A stretch of 36,504 bases of DNA from Nitrospinota bacterium (GCA_016235255.1 JACRLM010000016.1:1-36504); one strand, 5' to 3'; shown: positions 27,609 through 36,029, counted from the stretch's first letter. Notes: generated from the letters alone by a model not told the origin. Numbers and translations: made by a program.

Positions 27609-29495
27609 TTAACCGTTTTTCAGTGGTGAAAACCGCACCTGGCCGAATTCATAAAACTGACCCAGGAACTCGACGAAATTAAGGCGCGCCGCCTGGATCG
27701 CCGGGCTGTAAAGCCCTATGGCCAGCGAAAGGGCGTGGAATCCGGCGGCCATAAGTATCCCGGTGAAAAGCCCTCCGGCGGAGGTGAACGCCTTTCCGGC
27801 CATGTCCGCCACCAGCACGGAGGCGAAGCCCAGCGCCATGAGCCTGGCGTGGGAAAGGATGTTGGAAATAAGCCTGGGGGTCTCCACAATCTCCGCCCCG
27901 CCGAAAACTCCCTTCACCAAAAGGGACGCTCCCAAAGCCAGGACGCCCATCACAGGCTCCTCCCCGGTGTAATACAGCCAGCCGGACCAGAGTACGGACA
28001 CTATCACACCCAGGTCCGCCGCCTTTACCGCCATCCTTTTATAGTCCCGCATCCTGTGCCCCACCAGTATCCCGCACACTTGCCCCAAAGATACGTTCAG
28101 CGCTCCGAAGGCCACCACCGCCAGAAGCGTTTCGATGGGCCGTTCGCGCCGGTTGAAATAAGGCTCGCCAAAGCCCACCGCCTGCCACAATTCACCGAAC
28201 ATCTCGCCGAAGAAGACGCCCCATATGGCGCTCCACGCCGCCATCAGGTAGATTATCCCCCCCGCGTCACGCGCCGCGGCGTTCCCCGGCAGAAGCCTTG
28301 TTATGTACCATCCGGAAAGCGCCAGAATCACCGCGTATCCCACGTCGCCTAGCATCAGGCCGAATAGCATCGGCAGCGAAATGGCGATGAGCGGGGCGGG
28401 ATCTATCGTGCCATACATGGGGGGGGAGTATATCTGCACCAACCGTTCAAAGGGGCGCACGACGGCAGGATTGCGGAGCAGTATGGGAGTTTCTGGAAAC
28501 TCCGCGGGTTCCGGATCCTCGAAATACATTATCACCGCCCCACTGAAACGCTCCCCGGCCAGATGTTCCACCCTCCCGGCCTCGCCAGCCGGCAGCCATC
28601 CGGTTATCCAGAAAGACGATTCCGAATTCAAAAGCTGCCCCCTGGTGTGAAGCGGGCCGAGCATCCGCTCAAGCCTTGCAAGGGCTTCCTGAAAATTCTC
28701 CCTCCACAGGCTGGAGACATCCTGCAGCTCAGAGGCAAACCCGCGGCGCTCATCATTGAGGGCCACCTGGCGCGAGAACAGGAACCGCAGCGTGGAGGCG
28801 AATGTCTCCCTTTCATACCGCTCCGGCACGTGGATGGGGCGCACCTTGTGGCCGAAAACAAACCGCCGCACCTCTTCGGACTTGGACGAAGGGTACATCG
28901 CCAGCGCCACCACCCCCTCGTGATGATTCTTCCCCTTGAACAACGCGCAGGCGCCCGCCGTCACTTCATCGAGCCTTTGGGCCATCTCTTCATATGCCCC
29001 CAGACCTTCCGGCGGGAAAGTGACGCCGGTGATTTCCATGCCGCGCACGTATTCGAGTTTCTCTATCAGTGGCTGGAATTCCTCATAAAGTTTCTTGTAC
29101 TCTCCCACTTCCTTAATCTCAGCCGCCGCCGCTTCATCCTCTATTAAAATGGCCGCGGCCCGGTCCAGCGCTTCCTTGAAAGGGCCGGGTGAGGAAATCT
29201 CCGCCAGCGCCCCGTCATCGGAGGCAGGGAGGGCAAATAAGGATTTGTCCGAAGACCGGGCGGAAGGGAGATTTGCAAGGGCCGTTTTGATCTGGCCGAT
29301 CATTTCCTCGGCGGCCCGCAGTTTTGCGGCGGCCCCGCCGGTCAGCAATTCCGGTTTAAGGCCGGAAGCGGCAAGCTTGGCATCGGACTCCGGGGAGGCC
29401 ACATGCACCGCGCCGGCGCCGTAAAGCATGTTTATCACCTCGGCCGACAGGCTCCTGGGCCCCGCTATCCGCACCCGCTTCATCCGCACGATCAT
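27609..29495 (-). CDS. ntpI: V/A-type ATP synthase subunit I (a-like)
   Basis: Membrane stator that forms the ion half-channels against the rotor ring. The N-terminal about 310 residues are soluble (VRMKRVRIAGPRSLSAEVINMLY at the start, coiled coils at about 60-130 and 255-285). The C-terminal half has about seven to eight membrane segments, including FGLMLGDVGYAVILAL, and ends EFLGQFYEFGQVRFSPLKNG. The conserved arginine needed for ion transfer is in ILSHARLMALGFAS. At 628 residues it is typical. Its ATG overlaps the stop of the G/H subunit as ATGA, and 24 bases separate it from subunit K. Confidence 0.93.
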   Translation of the reverse strand: MIVRMKRVRIAGPRSLSAEVINMLYGAGAVHVASPESDAKLAASGLKPELLTGGAAAKLRAAEEMIGQIKTALANLPSARSSDKSLFALPASDDGALAEISSPGPFKEALDRAAAILIEDEAAAAEIKEVGEYKKLYEEFQPLIEKLEYVRGMEITGVTFPPEGLGAYEEMAQRLDEVTAGACALFKGKNHHEGVVALAMYPSSKSEEVRRFVFGHKVRPIHVPERYERETFASTLRFLFSRQVALNDERRGFASELQDVSSLWRENFQEALARLERMLGPLHTRGQLLNSESSFWITGWLPAGEAGRVEHLAGERFSGAVIMYFEDPEPAEFPETPILLRNPAVVRPFERLVQIYSPPMYGTIDPAPLIAISLPMLFGLMLGDVGYAVILALSGWYITRLLPGNAAARDAGGIIYLMAAWSAIWGVFFGEMFGELWQAVGFGEPYFNRRERPIETLLAVVAFGALNVSLGQVCGILVGHRMRDYKRMAVKAADLGVIVSVLWSGWLYYTGEEPVMGVLALGASLLVKGVFGGAEIVETPRLISNILSHARLMALGFASVLVADMAGKAFTSAGGLFTGILMAAGFHALSLAIGLYSPAIQAARLNFVEFLGQFYEFGQVRFSPLKNG

Positions 29496-29806
29496 TCCAC
29501 TTCTCCTTTCACCAGGAGAGAGAATATTTCACCTGCGATGGCCTGGGCCGCTGGAGGCCGGATTTTTTTTACCTTGGTGGCGGGTTTTTCACCTGGCGCC
29601 AGACGGGTGGCGATAAGTTCGGCGTATTGACGGTCCAGCTTTTCAAGCTCCGCCTCTTTGCCTCGGACAAGAACGGCCGCGGAGCGCTCCGCTTCGTCCA
29701 AGGTTTGCCTGGCCTTCACGCGGGCCGCAGCCAACCTCTCGCGGATGCTTTCCTCAAGCTGGCCGATCTTTTCGAGAGCCTGTTTTTCTCCGCCATCCGG
29801 TTCCAT
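29492..29806 (-). CDS. V/A-type ATP synthase peripheral-stalk subunit G/H
   Basis: A 104-residue charged, nearly all-helical protein (KIGQLEESIRERLAAARVKARQTLDEAERSAAVLVRGKEAELEKLD), which fits the coiled-coil G/H subunit that pairs with E. It is the first gene of the operon and overlaps subunit I by four bases. Sequence identity in this family is low, so the call depends on position and coiled-coil character. Its C-terminal third (PGEKPATKVKKIRPPAAQAIAGEIFSLLV) is less typical. Confidence 0.75.
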   Translation of the reverse strand: MEPDGGEKQALEKIGQLEESIRERLAAARVKARQTLDEAERSAAVLVRGKEAELEKLDRQYAELIATRLAPGEKPATKVKKIRPPAAQAIAGEIFSLLVKGEVE

Positions 29807-29859
29807 GGTTCACCGTTTTGGAAACAAAGGTCCGAAAGCTTCCGGCAGGGCCCACGCCC

Positions 29860-29868
29860 CTTATATCA
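29860..29868 (-). promoter_or_regulatory. candidate extended -10 promoter of the V/A-ATPase operon
   Basis: On the minus strand TGATATAAG (TGN plus TATAAG, one mismatch to TATAAT) lies 53 bases upstream of the first ATPase gene and just downstream of the DedA stop. The -35 region is poor. Confidence 0.4.
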
Positions 29869-29905
29869 ACAATTTATCAGGCTTGAAGGGATAATTGGAG
29901 GAAAA

Positions 29906-30490
29906 TCAGGCTCCCCCGGCTTTGCCGTATTTCATTTTGCGGTACACGTTCACGCTTATCCACACGATAAGCCCCAGCGCCGCCACGCCGACCAGGAACA
30001 TGATCTCGTAAAACTTGATGCTCCCTATCACCTTCTCCACCGCCTCGCCGAGGATATATCCCCCCCAAGCCACCGTGACTGCCCAGATAAAAGCGCCTAT
30101 GATGTTGAGCACGATGAAAAGCGACGTTTTCACGTTGCTCATCCCGAGGGCGAACGGGGTGACGTTGCGCAAGCCGTACCAGAACCTGAATGCCAGTATG
30201 ATCCAGGAGTGCCACTTTTCCATCCGCTCGTGGACCTTGTCCATGCGCACTTTCCAGGTGGGGAGCTTTGCTAAAAGCCGGTTGCCCCAGCGTCTTCCGA
30301 TGAAGAAAAAAAGCTGGTCGCCGAAAGTGCTGCCGAAAAACGCCGCCGCGATGACGGGGGTCAACTCCAGATATCCAATGTGCGCCGCGATGCCGCCGAG
30401 CACAAGAATCGTCTCCCCCTCGAAAAAGGTGCCCACGAGAATGGCGACGTAACCGTAGTTCTCGACGAAGTACTGCAGAGTTTCAACCAT
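29906..30490 (-). CDS. DedA-family membrane protein
   Basis: Inner-membrane protein of the DedA (SNARE-associated/VTT domain) family; some members are implicated in lipid flipping and membrane homeostasis. Signatures: YGYVAILVGTFFEGETILVLGG, the re-entrant loop FFGSTFGDQLFFFIGRRWG, and the conserved FRFWYGLRNVTPFALGMSNV with the essential arginine pattern. Four to five hydrophobic segments are visible. ATG 30490 is chosen since it gives MVETLQYFVENYGY; GTG 30511 would add seven residues (as listed by the open frame), and neither has a clear ribosome-binding site. It is followed by the ATPase operon on the same strand after 99 bases. Confidence 0.9.
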   Translation of the reverse strand: MVETLQYFVENYGYVAILVGTFFEGETILVLGGIAAHIGYLELTPVIAAAFFGSTFGDQLFFFIGRRWGNRLLAKLPTWKVRMDKVHERMEKWHSWIILAFRFWYGLRNVTPFALGMSNVKTSLFIVLNIIGAFIWAVTVAWGGYILGEAVEKVIGSIKFYEIMFLVGVAALGLIVWISVNVYRKMKYGKAGGA

Positions 30491-30677
30491 AAACACATAT
30501 GGCGCCGCCACTTGTGACCGCGCTGTGGGGCGCCTTTAAAGGTCCGCTAAAATTCTTCCGGCTCGGCGGTACGCTCCGGAACGGCAGAACGCGTTTATAT
30601 TGTTTCAAAGGATTATAAACGGCAACGGACGGGATTGGCAATCGCGCAGATTGAAAACCGTGGCGGCCTTATCGTAT

Positions 30678-30704
30678 CAGGTCTTTACGGGCTGTTGCCC
30701 AAAT
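30678..30704. repeat. 27-base dispersed repeat, copy 1
   Basis: Starts CAGGTCTTTACGGGCTG and ends GCCCAAAT. It matches 33699-33725 at 25 of 27 positions in the same orientation. The two copies flank the hybrid histidine kinase gene. Confidence 0.8.
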
Positions 30705-30942
30705 GACATCCACGCGGGATTAGTAAGAGTAAATCCCTCGTAATTGAAGCGTGCCACCGCCTGTCGCATATCTCCATGCCCGGGCAATAGCATTTTTCAC
30801 GGCAAACCATGGCTCCCATGGCCTGGTGGCGGGGGTAATGGCGGCGTTCAAAAGGGAAAACCGCGCTTAAATAAAACGCCGGCAACGATAGCATCACCGT
30901 TTTTTTTGGCTTATCGCGGCGTTGAGCCACAATAAGCCGATT

Positions 30943-30959
30943 GCGGGCAAGATGCCCGC
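30943..30959. repeat. REP-like hairpin
   Basis: GCGGGC and GCCCGC arms flank AAGAT, followed by GCTCCC. It is a short dispersed-palindrome type seen in many genomes. It has no U tract and is not a convincing terminator. Confidence 0.5.
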
Positions 30960-31055
30960 GCTCCCAATGGGAAAACATGCGGGCGTGCACGCTGTGGCCG
31001 ATGCACACCCCGAATCAACAAAAGTCAAAAGTAAAGACCTCCAAATTCACCAAAT

Positions 31056-33647
31056 TCACAAATTCAAGTCTTTCGTCGTGGAGCCCATGAGCCTGCGCAT
31101 GGCTTCCGCGAACTGGTTTGTCCCGTAAGGTTTCATCATGAACTCCCGCACTCCAATCTCCCGCGCCTTGTCGGCGGAGACGCTGTCGCTAAACCCGGTG
31201 CACAGCGCCACGGGGAAGCCTGGCCTGATCTTCATTATCCCGGCGGCCAGTTCCACCCCGGTCATCCCCGGCATTGTCTGATCGGTGACCAGCGCGTCGA
31301 ATTCCTCCGGCGATTTCCTGAAAAGTTCGAGCGCATCTTTGGGCCTGGACACAGCCGTGACCTTGTATCCGAGCCGCGTCAACATTTTCCCGCCCACCGA
31401 AAGCATGGCGTCCGTGTCATCCACCAGCAATATGGAGCCATAACCTTTGTGGAAAGCCGCCGGCTCGTCTTCGGCCCGGGCTTTCTCTTCTGTCGCGGGG
31501 AAGTATATATTGAATGTGGCTCCTTCGCCGGGCTGGCTGTAAACGGTGATTTCGCCGCCATGACCTTTGACGATTCCATGGACCACCGACAGCCCCAGCC
31601 CCGTCCCCTCGCCGGTGGGTTTGGTGGTGAAGAATGGCTCGAATATGCGTTCTTGCGTCTGTTCGTCCATTCCGGGGCCGGTGTCTGAAATTGTTATCCG
31701 CACGTATTTACCGGCGGACATGGCGGGATGGTTCCAGATAAACTCCCGATCCGCCTCAAAAATTGCGACGCTGATTGTAATACGCCCGCCCGTTCCCCGC
31801 ATGGCGTAAGCCGCGTTGAGGGAGACGTTCATCACCACCTGGCTTACCTGGGATGGATCGGCCATCGCATAACCGGATTGGGAATCCAGCTCCTCGATTA
31901 TCTCGATGTTCGCCGATATCGCAACGCGCGCGAGTTTCAACGCCTCTTTCACGGCCAGGTGGATCATCACCGGGGTCTTCTCATGTTCGCTCTCGCGGCC
32001 GAAGGTGAGGATATGCTTGACGATGTCCCTGGCCCTTCCCGCCGCTTTGACGACTTCGCGAAGGTCTCCCGCGATCTCGCCGCGATCCTGCAAATCAGCT
32101 ATCGCCATCTCCGTATATGCGATTATCGGGCTGAGCAGATTGTTAAAATCGTGCGCTATGCCGGCCGCCAGCGAGCCGAGGGCTTCCAGCCTCTGCGTCT
32201 TTCGCGTCTGCCGTTCGAGCTTGCTCTCGCGGGTTATGTCGCGCTTTACGGCTATGTAGTTGACTATCTCGCCGGCCGCGGACTTCACCGGGGTTATGCT
32301 CCCCTCTTCTTCAAACAGCTCGCCGTTCTTCTTTTTATTTATAAATCGGCCTTTCCAGGTGTCACCGCCGGATATCGTCTCCCAGAGGTTCTTGTAGAAC
32401 GCGTCATCCTGCTTGCCGCTCTTGAGTATGCCCGGATTCCGGCCGATCGCCTCTTCCCGCTTGTAGCCTGTCGTATTCTCGAACGCGGGATTGACGTACT
32501 GTATGATCCCCTGAGCGCCGGTGATCACGATGGCCTCGGTGGCTTGATGGATCGCCGTGACAAGCCGCTCCCGTTCCTGCCCGGCGAGTTTGGCTTCCGT
32601 TAAATCCCGCGCCGCCGCCGTGAAAAGGCCGCCGCGCGCAAGCTTGGCGTGGGTGATGGTTATCTCCAGCGGGAAGACTGTCTTGTCCTTCTTTTGACCA
32701 TCCAATTCCATCCTCCTGCCCAGGATGCGCGAGACGCCTGTCTGGACGTATCTGGCAAGCCCCTGTTGATGCGCCTCCCGGTAATCTTCCGGCATGAGAA
32801 CCCCGACATTGGCGCCGATCAACTCCTCCGCGCCGTAGCCCCACACTTTCGAGGCCTCCCGGTTCGCCTGGACTATCTTGCCCGTCTCGTCGGCCACGAT
32901 GATGGCCTCCCCTATCACGTCGAGCACGTCCGACAGGCGTTGACGGGAGTCCAAAAGCCGCCCGGTGTTTTCATTGAGCTGTTTTAGCGCGGGAAGGAAT
33001 ATGAATAGCGACGCGATGATCACAGTCATCAGGATCGCTCCGATGAAAGCCAGCTCCAACTGTTGCAAATCCGCCACGGAAATTTTGCTCTCGCTTTCAT
33101 ATTGCTGGACGAGAAAATCGAGTGAATTCACCAGTTCACCCTGGGCCACGTGAAGAATCCCGTTCACATCGGAAGCGCTGGCGGCAAGCCCGCTCTCCGG
33201 CGCGGTGGCGACCTTTCTTATTATTTGGAGGTATGATCGAACCTGGGCGTCGAGGTTTACGGGGGCTTCCATGAATATGGCGCGGCCCTGCGGCGATAGT
33301 TTGCCAGTAAGACCAAGCCCGGCGTCGCCATGCATGAAGCCGTTATGGGATTTCTCCATCCTGCCGGCAATGTCCATAAGCTCCTTGCGTAATTTCTCTT
33401 TTTCCGCCGGATCGCGGCTGTTGAAAAGCCGGAGGGAAAAGAGCGCCGCCCTTTGGGAGAGCATCCTTTGCATTCCGCTGAGGTTGATCACGGTAGCGGT
33501 TATTTTATACTCCTCTACCGCTCTGTAATGGGTGATGTTGACCGCCACCGCCAATACAGCCAACAGACCGGTGGCGATGGCGTACCGGATGACTATGTTG
33601 TTGTGGGAGGTGGTGATAGAACTCTTGGCGTCATTATCGGTCATCAT
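31056..33647 (-). CDS. hybrid histidine kinase with NarX/PilJ-like sensor, two PAS domains and receiver
   Basis: Membrane sensor kinase. TM1 lies at residues 19-38 and TM2 at about 199-219. The periplasmic loop contains INLSGMQRMLSQRA (residues 54-67), which resembles the P-box of NarX/NarQ and the PilJ N-terminal domain, where it binds nitrate or nitrite. PAS domains span about 236-350 and 360-475. Phospho-accepting His499 is in AAGIAHDFNNLL. HATPase boxes include DPSQVSQVVMNVSLNA, DTGPGMDEQ and GTGLGLSVVHGIVKGHGG. A receiver domain (about 735-855) has LLVDDTDAM, VTDQTMPGMTG and MKPYG. ATG 33647 has GGAGAG seven bases upstream. No separate response regulator is adjacent, so output probably goes through phosphotransfer or a distant regulator. 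Confidence 0.92.
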   Translation of the reverse strand: MMTDNDAKSSITTSHNNIVIRYAIATGLLAVLAVAVNITHYRAVEEYKITATVINLSGMQRMLSQRAALFSLRLFNSRDPAEKEKLRKELMDIAGRMEKSHNGFMHGDAGLGLTGKLSPQGRAIFMEAPVNLDAQVRSYLQIIRKVATAPESGLAASASDVNGILHVAQGELVNSLDFLVQQYESESKISVADLQQLELAFIGAILMTVIIASLFIFLPALKQLNENTGRLLDSRQRLSDVLDVIGEAIIVADETGKIVQANREASKVWGYGAEELIGANVGVLMPEDYREAHQQGLARYVQTGVSRILGRRMELDGQKKDKTVFPLEITITHAKLARGGLFTAAARDLTEAKLAGQERERLVTAIHQATEAIVITGAQGIIQYVNPAFENTTGYKREEAIGRNPGILKSGKQDDAFYKNLWETISGGDTWKGRFINKKKNGELFEEEGSITPVKSAAGEIVNYIAVKRDITRESKLERQTRKTQRLEALGSLAAGIAHDFNNLLSPIIAYTEMAIADLQDRGEIAGDLREVVKAAGRARDIVKHILTFGRESEHEKTPVMIHLAVKEALKLARVAISANIEIIEELDSQSGYAMADPSQVSQVVMNVSLNAAYAMRGTGGRITISVAIFEADREFIWNHPAMSAGKYVRITISDTGPGMDEQTQERIFEPFFTTKPTGEGTGLGLSVVHGIVKGHGGEITVYSQPGEGATFNIYFPATEEKARAEDEPAAFHKGYGSILLVDDTDAMLSVGGKMLTRLGYKVTAVSRPKDALELFRKSPEEFDALVTDQTMPGMTGVELAAGIMKIRPGFPVALCTGFSDSVSADKAREIGVREFMMKPYGTNQFAEAMRRLMGSTTKDLNL

Positions 33648-33698
33648 ATGCCGCTCTCCTCACGAAGTAATCGATCGGTTTCCGAATCTTCCGAAGAA

Positions 33699-33725
33699 CA
33701 GGTCTTTACGGGCTGCCGCCCAAAT
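33699..33725. repeat. 27-base dispersed repeat, copy 2
   Basis: The same unit as at 30678-30704 with two substitutions (CC for TT in the middle). Read on the minus strand, both copies encode the end of an ORF, Leu-Gly-Gly/Asn-Ser-Pro-stop, which may reflect a shared parental element. Confidence 0.8.
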
Positions 33726-33992
33726 ACTTTGCCGCCGTTTCAGCGACGCCGTCCCGGGCGTAGCGCGGCGCGCCGTGCCCTTGCAAAGCCGCGGAAAACA
33801 GCGTTCGTTTCGTGTGCTCTCCCTTTTGAGCGCCAGGCCGTGCACTTTTGACTTTTGTCCCCGTGGCGTGGGCCGATGGAGATAAAGCGGCAATAGGTAC
33901 TGTTGCCGCAAAAGAAATGCTCCACCGCATTGTGTCCCCTCCATGAAAGAGAGTTTGGACTGCGAGTACTGGAATTCTTTAGTGAGAATCTA

Positions 33993-34007
33993 CCCCCCCC
34001 CCCCCCC
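33993..34007 (+). repeat. homopolymer run of 15 C
   Basis: Fifteen consecutive C lie 219 bases upstream of the GHKL ATPase start, in AT-richer DNA. A run this long mutates readily by slippage and could change promoter spacing or the frame of a leader ORF. It is also a place where sequencing can miscount. Confidence 0.85.
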
Positions 34008-34225
34008 GAAAAGTCAAGATTATTTTTCCTGCGCGGTCATAAAGAATCAGACCAATGGATTTGTACTTGCTTGTATTGCGTTCTTCGCGGGAGAGCGGAA
34101 CCCGCTGGATTTTTATCCGAAAATCGCGCCTCAGAAAAAAGTCAGGCTTTTCTTTTTACTGACTGTGATAGTAATATCAAAATGACAAAGCGTTACTCGA
34201 TGAGCAAACACGAGCCTTTAAACGA

Positions 34226-35704
34226 ATGCAAACAGAAGAATTCATCCCCGTAACCATAGACAAGTCTCACATCACCACCATAGGTGAGAGGCTATACACC
34301 GAGAGCATCGAGTTTGTCCGCGAGCTTGTCAACAACGCATATGACGCGGACGCCACGCTGGTCAATGTCATTGCCGGCGAGGACTCCATCGAAATCCGCG
34401 ATAACGGAACCGGCATGGACAGGGATGGGTTGATGCAGTATTTCAACATCGGTTCCCAGCAAAAGCTCAATTCCCCGAAATCTCCGGTGCATGGGAGAGA
34501 CAGGATCGGGCAGTTTGGCATCGGGAAGTTCGCAAGCCTGGCGGCGTGCAGGAGATTCGAGGTCATCACCAAAAAGGGGGATTTCACCGGCAGGGTGGTG
34601 TTTGACAAGGAACGCTGGGAGATGGAAAAGGACATCTGGCGGCTTCCCCTCGAATCGCTCCCCGCTGATTTCAGAAGTGAAAGCGGCTCGACAATCATAT
34701 TGTTCGGGCTGGAGCGCAAGTTCAGGCCCGAAGACATAGAGGAAAAGATAATCGAAGGGACTCCCATCAAGGCGCCTCATTTCAAGGTCAAAATCAACAA
34801 TCATACGGTGGCCCCGCGAAGCCTTTCCGGTCACAAGATTCCGATCCTGGAAGGGACGCCCTTTGGCGCCGTCACGGGGGAAATAGTGATCCTGCCGGAG
34901 ACGGCGTCAATGCAAGCGGAGCCGGGCGTCGAGGTGAAGGTCAAGCAGGTCACCGTCAGGCGGGAGCTTTTCGGCATGGAGACCTGGGGAAAGGCGATGG
35001 GAAGGGTCCGGGGGGAGCTGAACGCCGATTTTCTTCCGGTCACAAGCGACCGGACAGGTTTTATAAAAGACTCCGAGGAATATAGGAGTTTTCTGACCAT
35101 TGCCGCGCAGGTAATGGAAGGAGTAAAACTATACCTTCAGAGATTGACCACGAAAAAAGAGGGAAAGAAAGTCGGCAAGGCGCTCAAGGAAACCCTTCAG
35201 CGGATTTATAAAGCCCTTGCCGCGAATCCGGATCTTTCACCATTCGGATCGCTCCCCCTGGGTGATGAGGCCAAAGGGGCAGGCGGAGCCGCCGCGACAT
35301 CCGGGACAAAGGAAGGCGCTTCGGAGGTGGTGGCGTCAGAGGAAAAAATAAAGGAGCCGCCCAAAAAGAGAAAAAAGAAACCGAAGGTAAAGAGCCTTAC
35401 GCCAAACGCGATAATAAAAAGGATAAAGTTCGGGGAGACGGGCGTTTCTTGCGTCGTGGACAGCTTCGGTGAGAACGGCGCTGAAGTGTTCTCCGAAGAG
35501 ACAATGATTTATATAAACCGCGACCATCCGCTGTATAAAAGAGAGGCCGCGAAGGTTGACACCCACACATTAAACCTCGCCCGCCTGATTACCCAGGAAA
35601 TAGCCCTGATGAAAGACCCGAAAAATCCAAGACAGGCTTTTGAACGCCAGAGCAAGCTTTTAAGGGACGCTTTTGTGGACAAAATATTCGGCTCGGCGGA
35701 ATAG
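34226..35704 (+). CDS. solitary GHKL (HSP90/MutL/MORC-like) ATPase
   Basis: ATP-binding protein of unknown role with an N-terminal GHKL domain. Box N is ELVNNAYDADA (about residues 32-42), G1 is DNGTGMDRD, G2 is GQFGIGKFASL and G3 is GSTIILF. There is no histidine-kinase phosphoacceptor domain, so this is not a sensor kinase. A second domain carries GELNADFLPVTSDRTGFIKDSEEY, reminiscent of the S5-like transducer region of HSP90/MORC-type proteins. A Lys/Pro-rich linker (KEPPKKRKKKPKVKS, about 375-390) leads to a C-terminal domain of about 100 residues that I do not recognise. It stands alone, between a poly-C tract and a toxin-antitoxin remnant, and ends at a strong terminator. A defence or DNA-transaction role is possible from context but not shown. 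Confidence 0.8.
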   Translation: MQTEEFIPVTIDKSHITTIGERLYTESIEFVRELVNNAYDADATLVNVIAGEDSIEIRDNGTGMDRDGLMQYFNIGSQQKLNSPKSPVHGRDRIGQFGIGKFASLAACRRFEVITKKGDFTGRVVFDKERWEMEKDIWRLPLESLPADFRSESGSTIILFGLERKFRPEDIEEKIIEGTPIKAPHFKVKINNHTVAPRSLSGHKIPILEGTPFGAVTGEIVILPETASMQAEPGVEVKVKQVTVRRELFGMETWGKAMGRVRGELNADFLPVTSDRTGFIKDSEEYRSFLTIAAQVMEGVKLYLQRLTTKKEGKKVGKALKETLQRIYKALAANPDLSPFGSLPLGDEAKGAGGAAATSGTKEGASEVVASEEKIKEPPKKRKKKPKVKSLTPNAIIKRIKFGETGVSCVVDSFGENGAEVFSEETMIYINRDHPLYKREAAKVDTHTLNLARLITQEIALMKDPKNPRQAFERQSKLLRDAFVDKIFGSAE

Positions 35705-35728
35705 GCTCAGCCGGCAGTAAATTAAAAG

Positions 35729-35765
35729 GCCCCGATTCACTTAAAAGGCGGATCGGGGCTTTTTT
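35729..35765 (+). terminator. rho-independent terminator after the GHKL ATPase gene
   Basis: GCCCCGAT (35729-35736) and ATCGGGGC (35752-35759) form an eight-base-pair stem with a 15-base loop, followed by six T residues. It lies 25 bases after the stop codon. Confidence 0.88.
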
Positions 35766-35816
35766 GTTTGACCACGCCATGTTAAAATCAACCATAAAGT
35801 TTTCAAGGCGGAAAAG

Positions 35817-36029
35817 ATGATCACCCTTAAAATTCCAAAGGATGCCGAAGAGAAGCTGGAAAAGCTTGTCAATAAGACCGGCAAAACAAAAAGCTATTAC
35901 GCACGGAGGGCTTTGCTGGATTTCCTGCGGGACAAGGAAGATTACGATATTGTCATGGCCCGGATAAAAAAGGGGCGGCCAACAATTCCTATAGACGAGG
36001 CCGAGAGGCGCCTTGGCCTCAAAGATTGA
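35817..36029 (+). CDS. RelB-like / ribbon-helix-helix antitoxin
   Basis: A 70-residue DNA-binding antitoxin-like protein. The N-terminal strand MITLKIPKDAEEKLEKLVNKTGKTKSYYARRALLDFL is the ribbon-helix-helix pattern. The C-terminal half (DIVMARIKKGRPTIPIDEAERRLGLKD) is the usual toxin-binding tail of RelB-type proteins. ATG 35817 has AGGCGG six bases upstream. The toxin frame starts inside its last codons, as is usual for relBE-type pairs. Antitoxins of this class normally repress their own operon. The partner toxin is frameshifted, so this gene may be a survivor without a target. Confidence 0.85.
   Translation: MITLKIPKDAEEKLEKLVNKTGKTKSYYARRALLDFLRDKEDYDIVMARIKKGRPTIPIDEAERRLGLKD

Larger units (their letters stand above)
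30512..31055. other. 544-base intergenic region with repeat remnants
   Basis: No gene is recognised. The 27-base repeat copy at 30678-30704 and a REP-like hairpin at 30943-30959 lie here. A 10-base inverted repeat AGGTCTTTAC (30679-30688) and GTAAAGACCT (31031-31040) brackets about 360 bases, as a small mobile element might. ORFs on either strand have no conserved domain, no ribosome-binding site and odd composition. The stretch probably represents decayed or mobile-repeat DNA upstream of dedA. Confidence 0.4.
33648..34225. other. 578-base gap between the hybrid kinase and the GHKL ATPase
   Basis: Contains the second copy of the 27-base repeat (33699-33725) and a GC-rich block at 33730-33880. 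On the minus strand that block could encode a 74-residue peptide (33930-33706) with a signal-like N-terminus, ending LGGSP at the repeat. From about 33960 the DNA is AT-richer and holds a run of 15 C. Short plus-strand ORFs here lack ribosome-binding sites and recognisable domains. I see no confident gene. Confidence 0.4.

Noticed and set aside
30685..31008. 107-residue minus-strand ORF in the dedA-kinase gap
   Set aside because: Runs through two repeats, with odd composition and no ribosome-binding site; it ends at the 27-base repeat. Probably repeat-derived.
33706..33930. 74-residue minus-strand ORF with a signal-like N-terminus
   Set aside because: The N-terminus is plausible as a signal peptide, but there is no good ribosome-binding site, the end coincides with a dispersed repeat, and no family is recognised. 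Kept only as a note on the gap.
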